Source of the DNA: Pacificoceanicola sp048553275
Lineage (GTDB): Bacteria; Pseudomonadota; Alphaproteobacteria; Rhodobacterales; Rhodobacteraceae
DNA length: 64,000 bases
Assembly (NCBI RefSeq): GCF_048553275.1
Contig: NZ_JBLZMW010000006.1
Location: forward strand, 124,001 to 188,000
Direction of reading: 5' to 3'
Part shown: one piece after another, positions 1-8,879 of the stretch
Position numbering within the stretch: position 1 is the stretch's first letter
Layout: every line of letters starts with the position of its first letter
The notes under the pieces: generated by a model
Database searches by the model: none
What the model saw: the letters and a program-made list of their open reading frames with translations, nothing else
Told to the model about the DNA's origin: nothing
Position numbers and translations under genes: made by a program

Positions 1-660
1 CATCTCGCCGCGCCGCATCACGCTGACAGTGTCGGTGATCTCCACGATTTCCCGCAGCTTGTGCGTGATCAGGATGATCGTCTTGCCCTCTTTGCGCAGC
101 CCTTCGAGGATGCGGAAGAGGTGGTCGGCCTCGGCCGGGGTCAGCACCCCGGTCGGCTCGTCCAGAATGAGAATGTCGGCCTCGCGGTAGAGGGCCTTGA
201 GGATCTCGACCCGCTGTTGATGGCCGACGGACAGGTCTTCGACCAGCGCATCGGGGTCGACGTTGAGCTCGTATTCCTCAGCAAGCTGTTTCAGAACGCC
301 GCGCGCCCGCGCGAGGCTGGGTTGCAGCATCGGTCCGTCCTCGGCGCCGAGAATGACGTTTTCCAGGACGGAGAAATTCTGCACCAGCTTGAAATGCTGG
401 AAAACCATGCCGATCCCTGCCGCGATGGCGGCCTGGCTGTCGGGGATCTCGGTCTGCTTGCCGCCGATGAAGATCTCGCCGCTGTCGGCCTTGTAGAAGC
501 CGTAGAGGATCGACATCAGCGTGGACTTGCCGGCTCCGTTCTCGCCGATGATGCCGTGGATCGTGCCACGTTCGACGCGGATGGAAATGTCCTTGTTGGC
601 CTGAACCGGGCCGAAGGCCTTGGAAATGCCTTTGAGTTCAATGGCGGGGGCTTGGGTCAT
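1..660 (-). CDS. BMP-family ABC transporter ATP-binding protein (partial, N-terminal part)
   Basis: Nucleotide-binding subunit of an importer of the basic-membrane-protein type, a family that usually takes up nucleosides or related solutes. The ATG at 660 follows an AAGG ribosome-binding site. The 220 visible residues hold a complete first ATPase domain: Walker A GENGAGKST (39-47), an LSVGHQQR signature (143-150), Walker B ILILDEPT (163-170) and switch His200. Family members are usually about 500 residues with two tandem ATPase domains, so the second domain is expected beyond base 1. The substrate-binding protein gene lies just upstream on the same strand, so the two are probably co-transcribed. 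The substrate cannot be told from the sequence. Confidence 0.9.
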   Translation of the reverse strand, partial: MTQAPAIELKGISKAFGPVQANKDISIRVERGTIHGIIGENGAGKSTLMSILYGFYKADSGEIFIGGKQTEIPDSQAAIAAGIGMVFQHFKLVQNFSVLENVILGAEDGPMLQPSLARARGVLKQLAEEYELNVDPDALVEDLSVGHQQRVEILKALYREADILILDEPTGVLTPAEADHLFRILEGLRKEGKTIILITHKLREIVEITDTVSVMRRGEM

Positions 661-726
661 GTCGCGCCTTGCGGTTGCGCCAGCCTGCTTGGAGGTCGGC
701 CGGAATGGGCTTTGGCGGATAGAATA

Positions 727-754
727 CGGGCCGGGATGCAAAGACCCCGGCCCG
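727..754 (-). terminator. intercistronic hairpin after the BMP binding-protein gene
   Basis: A perfect 9-bp stem (727-735 with 746-754, CGGGCCGGG arms) closes a 10-nt loop between the binding-protein stop and the ATPase start. No strong U-run follows on the minus strand. It is more likely an attenuator or mRNA-stabilising hairpin that keeps the binding protein more abundant than the ATPase than a full terminator. Confidence 0.5.
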
Positions 755-768
755 CCTGTATCGTCAGA

Positions 769-1773
769 TCAGAACGTGAGCACCGGGCAGGTGTCGTCCG
801 AGGAGTAATCATGCACGGAGATTTCGCCGGCGATGATTTTCTGGCGCGCCTCGTCCACGGCGGCTTTCATGTCGGCGGAGATCAGTGCAGTGTTGTTGTC
901 GTCGAGCGCGTAGCCCACGCCTTCCTGTTCAAGGCCGAGGACCTGAACGCCGGTTTCCAGATCGGCGCCGTCCGTCATGGCTTTTTCGACCGCGACATCG
1001 ACGCGCTTGAGCATGGAGGTCAGGACCTTGCCGGGGTGCAGGTAGTTCTGGTTGCTGTCGACGCCGACCGAGAGGATGCCCTCGTCCGCAGCAGTTTGCA
1101 GAACGCCCAGACCGGTGCCACCGGCGGCGGCAAAGATCACGTCCGCGCCCTGGGAAATCTGCGCCTTCGCCAGCTCGGAGCCCTTCACCGGGTCATTCCA
1201 CGCGGCGGGGGTGGTGCCAGTCATGTTGGCAATGACTTCGGCGTCCGGATTCACCGCCTTGGCGCCCTGGGCATAGCCGCAGGCGAACTTGCGGATCAGC
1301 GGGATGTCCATGCCGCCAACAAAGCCCACGGTGTTCGATTCGGAGGCCATCGCGGCGATCATGCCGACGAGGTAGGAGCCTTCGTGCTCGGAGAACAGGA
1401 TCGACAGAACATTGGGGTGCTCGGCGGGATCGACAAAACCGTCGATGGTGACGAATTTGGTATCCGGGTAGTCGGCGGCCACGGAGGCGATCGGCGAGGA
1501 CATGGAGAATCCGGTGGTCACGACCGGGTTGAAGCCTGCTTCGGCAAAGCGGCGCAGGGCCTGCTCGCGCTGGGCTTCGGACTGCAGTTCGATGTCCTTG
1601 TAGCTGCCACCGGTGGCTGCCGAGAAGGCCTCGGCGCCGTTGTAGGCGGCTTCGTTGAAGGATTTGTCGAACTTGCCGCCGAGGTCATAGATCAGCGCCG
1701 GGTCGGCCAGTGCGGCACCTGCGCTGAGCGCGAGGGCGGCGACAGAGCCGAGGGTCTTTGCGAAAAAGGTCAT
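769..1773 (-). CDS. BMP-family ABC transporter substrate-binding protein
   Basis: Periplasmic binding protein of the Bmp/Med/TmpC family (334 aa, normal length). A signal peptide covers about residues 1-23 and ends ...AALA before DPALIYDLGG. Family features include the DKSFNEAAYNG segment after the first strand and a conserved GFSMSSP segment near residue 95. It should capture the solute for the importer whose ATPase gene follows, separated by a hairpin. The start is the ATG at 1773 with a GGGAGT-type ribosome-binding site. Nucleosides or purine derivatives are the family's commonest ligands, but this is not proved here. Confidence 0.9.
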   Translation of the reverse strand: MTFFAKTLGSVAALALSAGAALADPALIYDLGGKFDKSFNEAAYNGAEAFSAATGGSYKDIELQSEAQREQALRRFAEAGFNPVVTTGFSMSSPIASVAADYPDTKFVTIDGFVDPAEHPNVLSILFSEHEGSYLVGMIAAMASESNTVGFVGGMDIPLIRKFACGYAQGAKAVNPDAEVIANMTGTTPAAWNDPVKGSELAKAQISQGADVIFAAAGGTGLGVLQTAADEGILSVGVDSNQNYLHPGKVLTSMLKRVDVAVEKAMTDGADLETGVQVLGLEQEGVGYALDDNNTALISADMKAAVDEARQKIIAGEISVHDYSSDDTCPVLTF

Positions 1774-1916
1774 GGAGTTACTCCCAGTCGGTTAAGCAGT
1801 GGCTCTCTTGGTGGGGCCACCTAGCGGAATGCCCACGATTAGGGCGTGTGCCTGCGGAATGGTCAACCGATTCTTGCCGGAATGTCGCGGCCGAATTCGG
1901 CTAAGGCCCGGTGACG

Positions 1917-2330
1917 TCAGGGCAAATCCAGCCGCATGACGACGGCGTCAACGGCTTTTTCATGGGGGGAGCGGTAATATCCGCGCCGCACACCTGCTCG
2001 AATGAAGCCTTTTGCCTCATAAAAGGCAATGGCTGGGGCGTTTTCGGCGGAGACTTCGAGGAAGACCTGCGTTGCCCCGCGCGCGGCAGCGTCGCTCAAA
2101 AAATGTGCGAAGGCGATGGAGGCCTGACCGGTGCGGTGATGATCCGGGTCGGCGGCGAGGGCAAAGATTTCCGCCTCATCCGCAATCACTTGTCCGAGGA
2201 CGAAAGCATGCTCGCTGGCGCTCAGGATCGTGTGCGGGCGGCGCAACATGGCGGCGATGTCCTCCGCGCGCCAGGGGGCCATGTGCTGATAGGCGCGGGC
2301 GGCGATGTCGGCTGCGCGTTCCGGCGTCAC
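1917..2330 (-). CDS. rimI: ribosomal protein alanine N-acetyltransferase-like GNAT protein RimI
   Basis: GNAT-fold acetyltransferase of 137 aa, close to the usual RimI length of 140-160. The C-terminal half contains EVSAENAPAIAFYEAKGF, the characteristic acceptor and hydrophobic segment of RimI-like enzymes, and DHHRTGQA stands where the acetyl-CoA pyrophosphate loop is expected. The loop departs from the canonical Q/R-x-x-G-x-G. The start overlaps the end of tsaB by 4 nt, the usual tsaB-rimI coupling. Expected role: acetylation of the N-terminus of ribosomal protein S18 or another small substrate. Confidence 0.82.
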   Translation of the reverse strand: MTPERAADIAARAYQHMAPWRAEDIAAMLRRPHTILSASEHAFVLGQVIADEAEIFALAADPDHHRTGQASIAFAHFLSDAAARGATQVFLEVSAENAPAIAFYEAKGFIRAGVRRGYYRSPHEKAVDAVVMRLDLP

Positions 2331-2935
2331 GGCGCGCCCGTGGGCGGCGCATCGAGAATCACCGGTGGTTTGTCCCGCGATGGCGCAGCATCGGCGGGGC
2401 GGATGTAGAGCGGGGCAGGGCGATCCACCTCCCCTGTATGGCGTGCGGCGGCGATCCGGGCCATCGTCGTCACGTGCTCGGTTGCGCTGTGCTGTGTCGA
2501 CAGGGCGACGGGCAGATCAGGCAGGTCCGCCGTCAGGACTGGCGCTGCGTCCTTGTCCGTGTCGCAAAGGTAGAACTGGCCGCGGGGCGCCGGAACGGCG
2601 ATTTGCGTTCGGTTGGCCAGCGTGGTCGTGGTCTCGAACAGCGAAACACCAACCGCCGGAACGTCCAGCCCAAGCGCGAGGCCACGCGCGGCACTGACAG
2701 AAATGCGGATGCCGGTGAAATTGCCGGGGCCGGTGCCAACGCCGATGGCGTCGAGATCGGACCAGTCCCGGCCTGCCTCGGTCAGCACCTCTTGCAGCAG
2801 AGGCATCAGCCGCTCGGCCTGTCCGCGCGCCATGTCTTCGTGACGGGCGCACAGCACCCTGTCACCACAGAGCAAAGCGGCGGCGCAATGCGCCGCCGAT
2901 GTGTCGAATGCCAGAACGAGGGGTTCAGACGTCAT
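2327..2935 (-). CDS. tsaB: tRNA threonylcarbamoyladenosine biosynthesis protein TsaB
   Basis: TsaB is the non-catalytic partner of TsaD in forming N6-threonylcarbamoyladenosine at position 37 of ANN-decoding tRNAs. The 202-aa protein begins with the ASKHA-type phosphate loop LVLAFDTSAAHCAAAL and carries the family hallmark GTGPGNFTGIRI near residue 68. Length is normal, though the last 30 or so residues are Pro/Ala-rich and variable. It is translationally coupled by a 4-nt overlap to the downstream acetyltransferase rimI, the standard bacterial order. Confidence 0.93.
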   Translation of the reverse strand: MTSEPLVLAFDTSAAHCAAALLCGDRVLCARHEDMARGQAERLMPLLQEVLTEAGRDWSDLDAIGVGTGPGNFTGIRISVSAARGLALGLDVPAVGVSLFETTTTLANRTQIAVPAPRGQFYLCDTDKDAAPVLTADLPDLPVALSTQHSATEHVTTMARIAAARHTGEVDRPAPLYIRPADAAPSRDKPPVILDAPPTGAP

Positions 2936-2962
2936 GATCCGCGATGACCCTGCGCCGATCGC

Positions 2963-3526
2963 TCAGACAGCGACCGGGCGCACCTCGGTCACTTCGGGGA
3001 TATAGTGACGCAGCAGGTTCTCGATGCCCATCTTCAGCGTCAGGGTCGAGGAGGGGCAGCCCGCGCAGGCGCCCTGCATGTGCAGGTAGACCACGCCGCG
3101 ATCAAACCCGTGGAATGTGATGTCGCCGCCGTCCTGGGCCACCGCCGGACGCACGCGGCTGTCGAGCAGTTCCTTGATCTGACCAACGATCTCGCCGTCT
3201 TCACCGCTGTGATCGGCGTGGCCGCCGGCCTGCGCCGCGCCATCGCTCATGACCGGTTGACCGGATTGGAAATGCTCCATGATCGCGCCGAGGATGGCGG
3301 GCTTCATGTGGTCCCAATCGAGGGTGTCGGCCTTGGTCACGGTGACGAAATCGGTGCCGAAGAAGACACCGGTCACGCCGTCAACCGCAAAAAGCCGCTG
3401 AGCCAGCGGGGAGGCGCCGGCACTTTCGGCGGTCGGGAAATCGGCGGTGCCCATCTCCAGCACGGTCTGTCCCGGAAGGAACTTCAGCGTGGCGGGGTTG
3501 GGCGTGGATTCGGTTTGAATGAACAT
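2963..3526 (-). CDS. NfuA-like iron-sulfur cluster carrier (NifU family)
   Basis: 187-aa scaffold or carrier that passes Fe-S clusters to apo-proteins. The N-terminal Nfu_N domain opens with MFIQTESTPNPATLKFLPG (about residues 1-87). A short Gly/His-rich linker leads to the C-terminal NifU domain with the cluster-binding motif CAGC (Cys154, Cys157), followed by PSSTLTLKMGIE. This two-domain layout is typical of alphaproteobacterial and mitochondrial NFU1-type proteins. It is a monocistronic gene between tsaB and the universal stress protein operon. Confidence 0.92.
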   Translation of the reverse strand: MFIQTESTPNPATLKFLPGQTVLEMGTADFPTAESAGASPLAQRLFAVDGVTGVFFGTDFVTVTKADTLDWDHMKPAILGAIMEHFQSGQPVMSDGAAQAGGHADHSGEDGEIVGQIKELLDSRVRPAVAQDGGDITFHGFDRGVVYLHMQGACAGCPSSTLTLKMGIENLLRHYIPEVTEVRPVAV

Positions 3527-3665
3527 CTGGGTCGCACCTTCTGTCGCTTGCTTCCTATATGCGCTCCCGCGGCGCGAGCGTCAAGGATTGGAATGGTTCT
3601 AAAGTGCGGGTCCGACCGCAAATCGTGTTGCACATCCCGAGGAGGCACCATGCCATCGTCACGGA

Positions 3666-4121
3666 TCAGGTAATGGCCTTCAGCCTCTCACGGCTCATGT
3701 CGCCGGGTACAATCGTGATGGGAATTGGCAGGGACCCTGCGTTCTTGGTCAGCTGTGTGACGAGGGGGCCGGGACCTTTCTTGTCCGCCGCAGCGCCAAG
3801 CACCAGAACGCCAATCGCGGGATCGTCGTTGACCTGATCGAGGATCTCGGTGAGCGGATCGCCCTCTCGGATGACAAGCTCGGGATCGACCCCTTGCTTG
3901 TCGCGCATCCATTTGGCGAAAACCTCGAAATGGGCTTCGATGCGCTCTCGTGCCTCTTCGCGCATGATGTCGCCGACACCGATCCAGTGATTGAACTCAT
4001 CGGGGGGAATCACCGAGAGGATCTCCACGCCCGCGCCGGTGTGCGCCGCGCGCATGGCGGCGAACTGCATGGCGTTCAGGCATTCTCGGCTGTCGTCGAG
4101 GACGACGAGGAATTTACGCAT
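3666..4121 (-). CDS. universal stress protein (UspA family)
   Basis: A single Usp domain of 151 aa with the typical N-terminal strand MRKFLVVLDDSREC and the C-terminal segment VLGAAADKKGPGPLV followed by PITIVPG. The usual ATP-binding G-2x-G-9x-G-S/T pattern is only partly kept, so nucleotide binding is uncertain. The start codon lies inside the end of the preceding gene (8-nt overlap), making it the last gene of an ilvE / hypothetical / usp operon. Confidence 0.88.
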   Translation of the reverse strand: MRKFLVVLDDSRECLNAMQFAAMRAAHTGAGVEILSVIPPDEFNHWIGVGDIMREEARERIEAHFEVFAKWMRDKQGVDPELVIREGDPLTEILDQVNDDPAIGVLVLGAAADKKGPGPLVTQLTKNAGSLPIPITIVPGDMSRERLKAIT

Positions 4122-4857
4122 GGGCTGGTCTCTCCTGCGCTGGATCGTGGCAGAAGGGTTTGCGGCTGTCCAGCGCTCCCGAGGCGAGTCGCCGAAGCAG
4201 ACCCGGGCGCAGCGCGTTCAGCCCTGCGGCCTCCGTATCGGGAAGGCGGAAGATGGCGAGGGATTGGCCGTTTTCCATCATCCACAGATGTGTGCCGGAG
4301 GGCAGGCGCGCGTCGAAATCGGACACCATACGGTCGAGAATTTCCGGATCAAGCCAATCGCCGTCCGGGTGCGGGACAAGCTGCCGGTGATGGTGTCCGA
4401 GGCGATAGCTGAACTGTCCGGCGCCGCGGTCCATATCGATCGCGACATCGTGCAGTTCGCTTTGCAGGCTGGCAATCCTGGCAAGGTCGCGGACGAGATC
4501 CGCACAGGCGCGGGGATGATCCGCGCATTCGGTGTCGATCATCCCGGCACAGGGGCAGAACGGGCGGTCGTCACGGTGATCGGCGGGGCTGGCATAGGTC
4601 ATCAGGATGAGCCGCCACGGATCGGCCCGATAGGTGCTTTCCGGGCCCCATTCCAGCAGGTCGTCGCGGTCCAGGCCCTCCGAGAGGGGCAATCCGGCTT
4701 CGCCAAGGCGGCGCATCTGGGCGTCCAGGGGCGGGCCTTGCTCGCGGCGCGATACCGGGGGGCGCTCCCGATCAACGGCGGGTTTGTTCAGCGCCCGCCG
4801 GACCCCCGCGCCCAAGCGCTTCAGCAGTGTCTTGGCGCGGGCCTGTGCACCTGTCAT
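4114..4857 (-). CDS. conserved hypothetical protein with a four-cysteine cluster
   Basis: 247-aa soluble protein that I cannot assign to a named family. The N-terminus is basic (residues 1-40). A Cys cluster at 101, 103, 111 and 118 (core CPCAGMIDTECADH) could bind a metal. The C-terminal part is mixed alpha/beta without a recognised catalytic motif. It overlaps ilvE upstream by 4 nt and the universal stress gene downstream by 8 nt, so all three are translated from one message. The tight coupling argues that it is real. Confidence 0.75.
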   Translation of the reverse strand: MTGAQARAKTLLKRLGAGVRRALNKPAVDRERPPVSRREQGPPLDAQMRRLGEAGLPLSEGLDRDDLLEWGPESTYRADPWRLILMTYASPADHRDDRPFCPCAGMIDTECADHPRACADLVRDLARIASLQSELHDVAIDMDRGAGQFSYRLGHHHRQLVPHPDGDWLDPEILDRMVSDFDARLPSGTHLWMMENGQSLAIFRLPDTEAAGLNALRPGLLRRLASGALDSRKPFCHDPAQERPAHA

Positions 4858-5720
4858 CCTGCGGAGGAGGCGGCCCAGTCCCAGTACATCTCGCGGACGC
4901 GGCGCGTCACCGGGCCAGCCTGATACTCGGTGTCCTCAAAGCCGGTCACGGCGGTGACCTTGCTCATGTTTCCCGAGAGGAAGACTTCGTCTGCGCCGTG
5001 GAAATCGTCGAAGGTCAGAACGGTTTCGTGGACCTGCATACCATCGGCGCGCATGTTGCTCATGTGCCGGGCGCGGGTGATCCCGGCGAGGAACGTGCCG
5101 TTCGGGATCGGGGTGAAGACCGCGCCATCCTTGACCATGAAGACGTTCGCCGTGGCACTTTCGGCAACATTACCCATGGCATCGGCGACCAGCGCGTTGC
5201 CAAAGCCGCGCCCGCGCACCTCGGTCAACATGCGGGCGTTGTTCGGGTAAAGGCAGCCAGCCTTGGCATTGACCACGGCGCTTTCCATCACGGGACGACG
5301 GAAGCGGGTCATGCCGAGCTTCACCGTGGCCGTATCCGGGGCCAGCGGAATTTCTTCGAGACAGATGGCAAAGCCGGTCTCATCCTTTTGCGGGACAATG
5401 GCCGTAATGTCGCCGTTGATGCCCCAGTACATGGGCCGGATGTAGACGGCGGCGTCCTTGGGATAGGCTTTGAGCCCCTCCCGGACGATCTGCACCATGT
5501 CTTCGGTGCTGACGGTGGGGGTCAGCATCAGCGCTTCTGCCGAGCGATTCACGCGGGCGCAGTGCGCCTCCAGATCCGGAGCAATCCCGCCCACATACCG
5601 CGCGCCATCGAAGACGCCGGAGCCGAGCCATGCGCCGTGATCGGCGGCACGGATGATCATCGCATCGCCATCGTGCCACTGGCCGTTAAAATAGGTGCGG
5701 ATGTTGCTGCCGGTGGCCAT
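4854..5720 (-). CDS. ilvE: branched-chain amino acid aminotransferase (class IV PLP enzyme)
   Basis: Transfers amino groups between glutamate and the 2-oxo acids of leucine, isoleucine and valine. The 288-aa protein has the fold-type IV pattern: an early DGDAMIIRAADHG segment, the likely PLP-binding Lys153 in VVNAKAGCLYPNNARML, and the phosphate-site region TATVKLGMTRFRR. Class IV also includes D-amino-acid transaminases and aminodeoxychorismate lyase. The length and Lys context favour a BCAT-like enzyme. First gene of the operon that continues with the Cys-cluster and Usp genes. Confidence 0.85.
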   Translation of the reverse strand: MATGSNIRTYFNGQWHDGDAMIIRAADHGAWLGSGVFDGARYVGGIAPDLEAHCARVNRSAEALMLTPTVSTEDMVQIVREGLKAYPKDAAVYIRPMYWGINGDITAIVPQKDETGFAICLEEIPLAPDTATVKLGMTRFRRPVMESAVVNAKAGCLYPNNARMLTEVRGRGFGNALVADAMGNVAESATANVFMVKDGAVFTPIPNGTFLAGITRARHMSNMRADGMQVHETVLTFDDFHGADEVFLSGNMSKVTAVTGFEDTEYQAGPVTRRVREMYWDWAASSAG

Positions 5721-5840
5721 CGTCTGTTCTCCTGTGGTGTATTGCGGCGGAGCCTAGGCCCGGTTTCCCGGGAGGTCCAGAGGCCTCTGCTGGCACTTCT
5801 GGGCCGTTGCGGGGACCGAGGGCCAGCCCTCGGGCTCCCG

Positions 5841-5867
5841 GGATATTTTTGCAGAGAAGAAACGGGG
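5841..5867 (+). repeat. dispersed intergenic motif, copy A
   Basis: GGATATTT followed by TTGCAGAGAAGAAACGGGG. This is one of four near-copies in the window (others at 15359, 21089 and, inverted, 40503-40482). It lies in the 277-bp divergent space between ilvE and the formate dehydrogenase gene, just after a GC-rich CGAGGG/CCCTCG hairpin. Confidence 0.6.
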
Positions 5868-5997
5868 ATGGGCGTTTGAGGGGCGCGTGCCACCTATCGG
5901 AAACGCGGAAAGCCGCAAAAATGCGTACAGGCGTCGGGATTGATCTGCGGGTGCCGGGTTTGGCATGCTTTAACAGCCGCGAAACAGGAGACGCGCG

Positions 5998-8772
5998 ATG
6001 TCCGAAACGATCCGATTCACGCTGGATGGCAAAGAAGTTGAGGCCGAGGCGGGCCTGACGATCTGGGAAGTGGCGAATGGCCGCGGGCTGAAGATCCCGC
6101 ATCTGTGCCACAAACCCGCGCCGGGGTATCGCCCCGATGGCAACTGCCGCGCCTGCATGGTGGAGATCGAGGGCGAGCGGACATTGGCGGCGTCCTGCAT
6201 TCGCGAACCCTCCGAAGGGATGGTCGTGAACACGGCCAACGCCCGGGCCACTTCGGCGCGCAAGTTGGTGATGGAGCTGTTGCTGGCCGATCAGCCGGAG
6301 CGCGCGGCGTCGCATGACACATCCAGTCATTTGTGGGATATGGCCGAGGCGACCGGTGTTTCGGAGTCGCGGTTCCCGACGCTGGAGGCGGAGCGCATTC
6401 CGCTGCTCGATGACAGCCATGTGGCCATGCGGGTGAACCTTGACGCCTGCATCCAGTGCAACCTGTGTGTCCGCGCCTGCCGTGAAGTGCAGGTGAATGA
6501 TGTGATCGGCATGGCGGGCCGGGGCCATGACGCCTATCCGGTGTTTGACGTGGGCGATGACATGGGGGCGAGCACCTGTGTGGCCTGCGGCGAATGCGTG
6601 CAGGCCTGCCCGACCGGCGCCTTGATGCCAGCGAGCGTGGTTGATGAGGCGCAGATCGGTGACAGCAAGGATTATGACAGCGCGGTCGACAGCGTCTGTC
6701 CCTTTTGCGGCGTCGGCTGTCAGATCTCGCTCAAGGTCAAGGACGGCAAAATCAAATACGTGGAGGGCATCAACGGTCCGGCGAACGAAGGACGGCTCTG
6801 CGTCAAAGGGCGGTTTGGTTTTGACTATGTGCACCACGCGCATCGCCTGACCAAACCGCTGATCCGGCGCGACGACGCGCCCGCGAAAGGGCTGAACGTC
6901 GATCCGGAAAACTGGCAGGCGGTTTTCCGTGAGGCCACTTGGGACGAAGCGCTGGACCGCGCGGCCGGCGGCCTGGCTGACCTGCGCGCCGAGGGTGGCA
7001 AGACCGTTGCGGGCTTTGGCAGCGCCAAATGCACCAATGAGGAAGCCTACCTGTTTCAGAAGCTGATCCGGCAGGGCTTTGGGCACAACAATGTCGATCA
7101 CTGCACCCGTCTTTGCCACGCGTCCTCGGTCGCGGCGCTGATGGAGAACGTCGGCAGCGGCGCGGTGTCGGCCACCTTCAACGAGATCGAAAACGCGGAT
7201 GTCGCCATCGTCATCGGGGCCAACCCGGTCGAAAACCACCCCGTGGCCGCGACCTATTTCAAGCAGTTTGCACAGCGCGGCGGAAAGCTGATCGTGATGG
7301 ACCCGCGCGGCGTTGGATTGCGCCGCTTTGCCACGCATATGCTGCAGTTCAAGCCGGGCGCGGATGTGTCGATGCTCAACGCGATCATGCATACGATTGT
7401 GGAGGAAGGGCTTTACGATCAACAGTATATCGAGGCCTACACCGAGAATTGGGAGGCCGAGAAAGAACACCTCAAGCAGTTCCCGCCCGAAAAGATGGCA
7501 GCGCTCTGCGGCATTCCCGCCGAGACGTTGCGGCAGGTCGCGCGCGACTTTGCCACCGCCAAGGCGGGCATGATCTTCTGGGGCATGGGTGTGTCGCAGC
7601 ACATCCATGGCACGGACAATTCGCGCTGCCTGATTTCGCTGGCCTTGATGTGCGGGCATGTCGGTCGTCCGGGCGCGGGCCTGCATCCCTTGCGCGGTCA
7701 GAATAACGTGCAAGGGGCGTCCGATGCCGGGCTTATTCCAATGTTCCTGCCGGATTATCAACCGGTTGGCGATGACGGGGGGCGCAGCGCCTTTACCGAT
7801 GTCTGGAAGTCCGCGGATTTCAGCGCCGAGAAGGGCCTGACCGTGACAGAGATTCTCGACGCGGTGCACACCGGGGATATTCGCGGCATGTATGTGCTGG
7901 GCGAAAATCCGGCGATGTCCGACCCCGACGTCGAACATGCGCGCGATGCGCTGGCCAAACTGGAGCACCTTGTCGTGCAGGATATTTTCCTGACGGAGAC
8001 GGCGAATTTCGCGGATGTGATCCTGCCGGCCAGCGGGTTTGCGGAGAAGCGTGGCACGGTGACCAACACCAACCGCCAGGTGCAGATGGGCCGTCCCGCA
8101 GTGTCACCGCCCGGAGAGGCGCGCGAGGACTGGGCGATCACCGTGGCCCTGGCGCAGCGGTTGGGGCTGACCTGGGACTACGAAAGCCCGGCGGATGTGT
8201 TTGCCGAGATGAAGCTCAACATGAAAAGCCTCGACAACATCACATGGGAGCGGCTGGAGCGGGAGAACGTGGTGACATACCCGTCCTTGTCGCCGGAAGA
8301 TCCCGGACAAGCGATTGTATTTGCGCGCGGATTTCCGCGCCCGGATGGCCGGGCAAAGTTCACGCCCGCCTCTGTGATCCCGCCCGATGACCTGCCCGAT
8401 GCGGAGTATCCGATGGTCCTGACCACAGGGCGGCAGCTGGAGCACTGGCACACGGGGTCGATGACGCGGCGCTCGAAGGTGCTGGACGCGGTGGAGCCGG
8501 AAGCGAACTGTTCCCTCCATCCTTCGACCTTGCGCAAGTTGGGCGTGGCGCCGGGGGGCATGGTGCGGCTGACGACGAAACGCGGTTCCGTTGTTGTCAT
8601 GGCCCGGGAGGATCGTGCGGTCGCTCCGGACATGGTGTTCCTGCCGTTCGCCTACGTCGAAGCGGCGGCGAACATCCTTACCAACCCGGCACTGGATCCC
8701 TTTGGCAAGATCCCGGAATTCAAGTACTCGGCGGTTCGGGTTGAAAACGCCGAATCCCTGGCCGCCGAATAG
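5998..8772 (+). CDS. formate dehydrogenase alpha subunit, Mo/W-bis-MGD, cysteine type
   Basis: 924-aa molybdopterin enzyme oxidising formate to CO2. Domains in order: an N-terminal 2Fe-2S ferredoxin (Cys37, 50, 53, 67), an NADH-dehydrogenase-G-type His/Cys cluster region, two 4Fe-4S motifs (CIQCNLCVRAC and CVACGECVQACP), an Fe4S4 site CPFCGVGC, the molybdopterin core, and a C-terminal dinucleotide-binding domain. The catalytic residue is Cys373 (HCTRLCHASS), encoded TGC, not selenocysteine. RBS AGGAGA precedes the ATG. No diaphorase subunits or fdhD-type maturation gene are adjacent, unlike fdsGBACD operons, so the electron acceptor is unclear. Confidence 0.88.
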   Translation: MSETIRFTLDGKEVEAEAGLTIWEVANGRGLKIPHLCHKPAPGYRPDGNCRACMVEIEGERTLAASCIREPSEGMVVNTANARATSARKLVMELLLADQPERAASHDTSSHLWDMAEATGVSESRFPTLEAERIPLLDDSHVAMRVNLDACIQCNLCVRACREVQVNDVIGMAGRGHDAYPVFDVGDDMGASTCVACGECVQACPTGALMPASVVDEAQIGDSKDYDSAVDSVCPFCGVGCQISLKVKDGKIKYVEGINGPANEGRLCVKGRFGFDYVHHAHRLTKPLIRRDDAPAKGLNVDPENWQAVFREATWDEALDRAAGGLADLRAEGGKTVAGFGSAKCTNEEAYLFQKLIRQGFGHNNVDHCTRLCHASSVAALMENVGSGAVSATFNEIENADVAIVIGANPVENHPVAATYFKQFAQRGGKLIVMDPRGVGLRRFATHMLQFKPGADVSMLNAIMHTIVEEGLYDQQYIEAYTENWEAEKEHLKQFPPEKMAALCGIPAETLRQVARDFATAKAGMIFWGMGVSQHIHGTDNSRCLISLALMCGHVGRPGAGLHPLRGQNNVQGASDAGLIPMFLPDYQPVGDDGGRSAFTDVWKSADFSAEKGLTVTEILDAVHTGDIRGMYVLGENPAMSDPDVEHARDALAKLEHLVVQDIFLTETANFADVILPASGFAEKRGTVTNTNRQVQMGRPAVSPPGEAREDWAITVALAQRLGLTWDYESPADVFAEMKLNMKSLDNITWERLERENVVTYPSLSPEDPGQAIVFARGFPRPDGRAKFTPASVIPPDDLPDAEYPMVLTTGRQLEHWHTGSMTRRSKVLDAVEPEANCSLHPSTLRKLGVAPGGMVRLTTKRGSVVVMAREDRAVAPDMVFLPFAYVEAAANILTNPALDPFGKIPEFKYSAVRVENAESLAAE

Positions 8773-8774
8773 GA

Positions 8775-8834
8775 CGTGCCCGGCGCTCGTTCCGGCCAGG
8801 GCCGAAACATCGCCCCGCCCACCGTCCCGAAAGC
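8775..8834. repeat. dispersed intergenic sequence, copy 1 (partner at 15269)
   Basis: Downstream of the formate dehydrogenase stop lies GCTCGTT, a GC-rich inverted element, then AACATCGCCCC, CCCACC, TCCCG and GCG blocks. The same blocks in the same order recur at 15269-15320 after the acyl-CoA ligase stop. Both copies immediately follow a stop codon, so it may be a 3'-end element or a short repetitive sequence. Confidence 0.45.
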
Positions 8835-8879
8835 GCCCCGCGTCCGAGCGATGCGGAGCGCCTTCGTCCGGTCAGCGCC

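Noticed and set aside
61..1824. 587-codon plus-strand ORF antisense to the BMP genes
   Set aside because: It runs antisense to a well-supported ABC ATPase and binding protein. Its protein has no domain pattern and it exists because GC-rich codons avoid stops in the opposite frame.
7090..7130. Possible selenocysteine (UGA) site in formate dehydrogenase
   Set aside because: The catalytic codon at 7114-7116 is TGC, so it is a cysteine-type enzyme; no SECIS is needed.
5686..7968. 760-codon minus-strand ORF over formate dehydrogenase
   Set aside because: Shadow of the formate dehydrogenase gene, which has clear Fe-S and catalytic motifs. The shadow product is rich in His/Arg/Gly with no domain.
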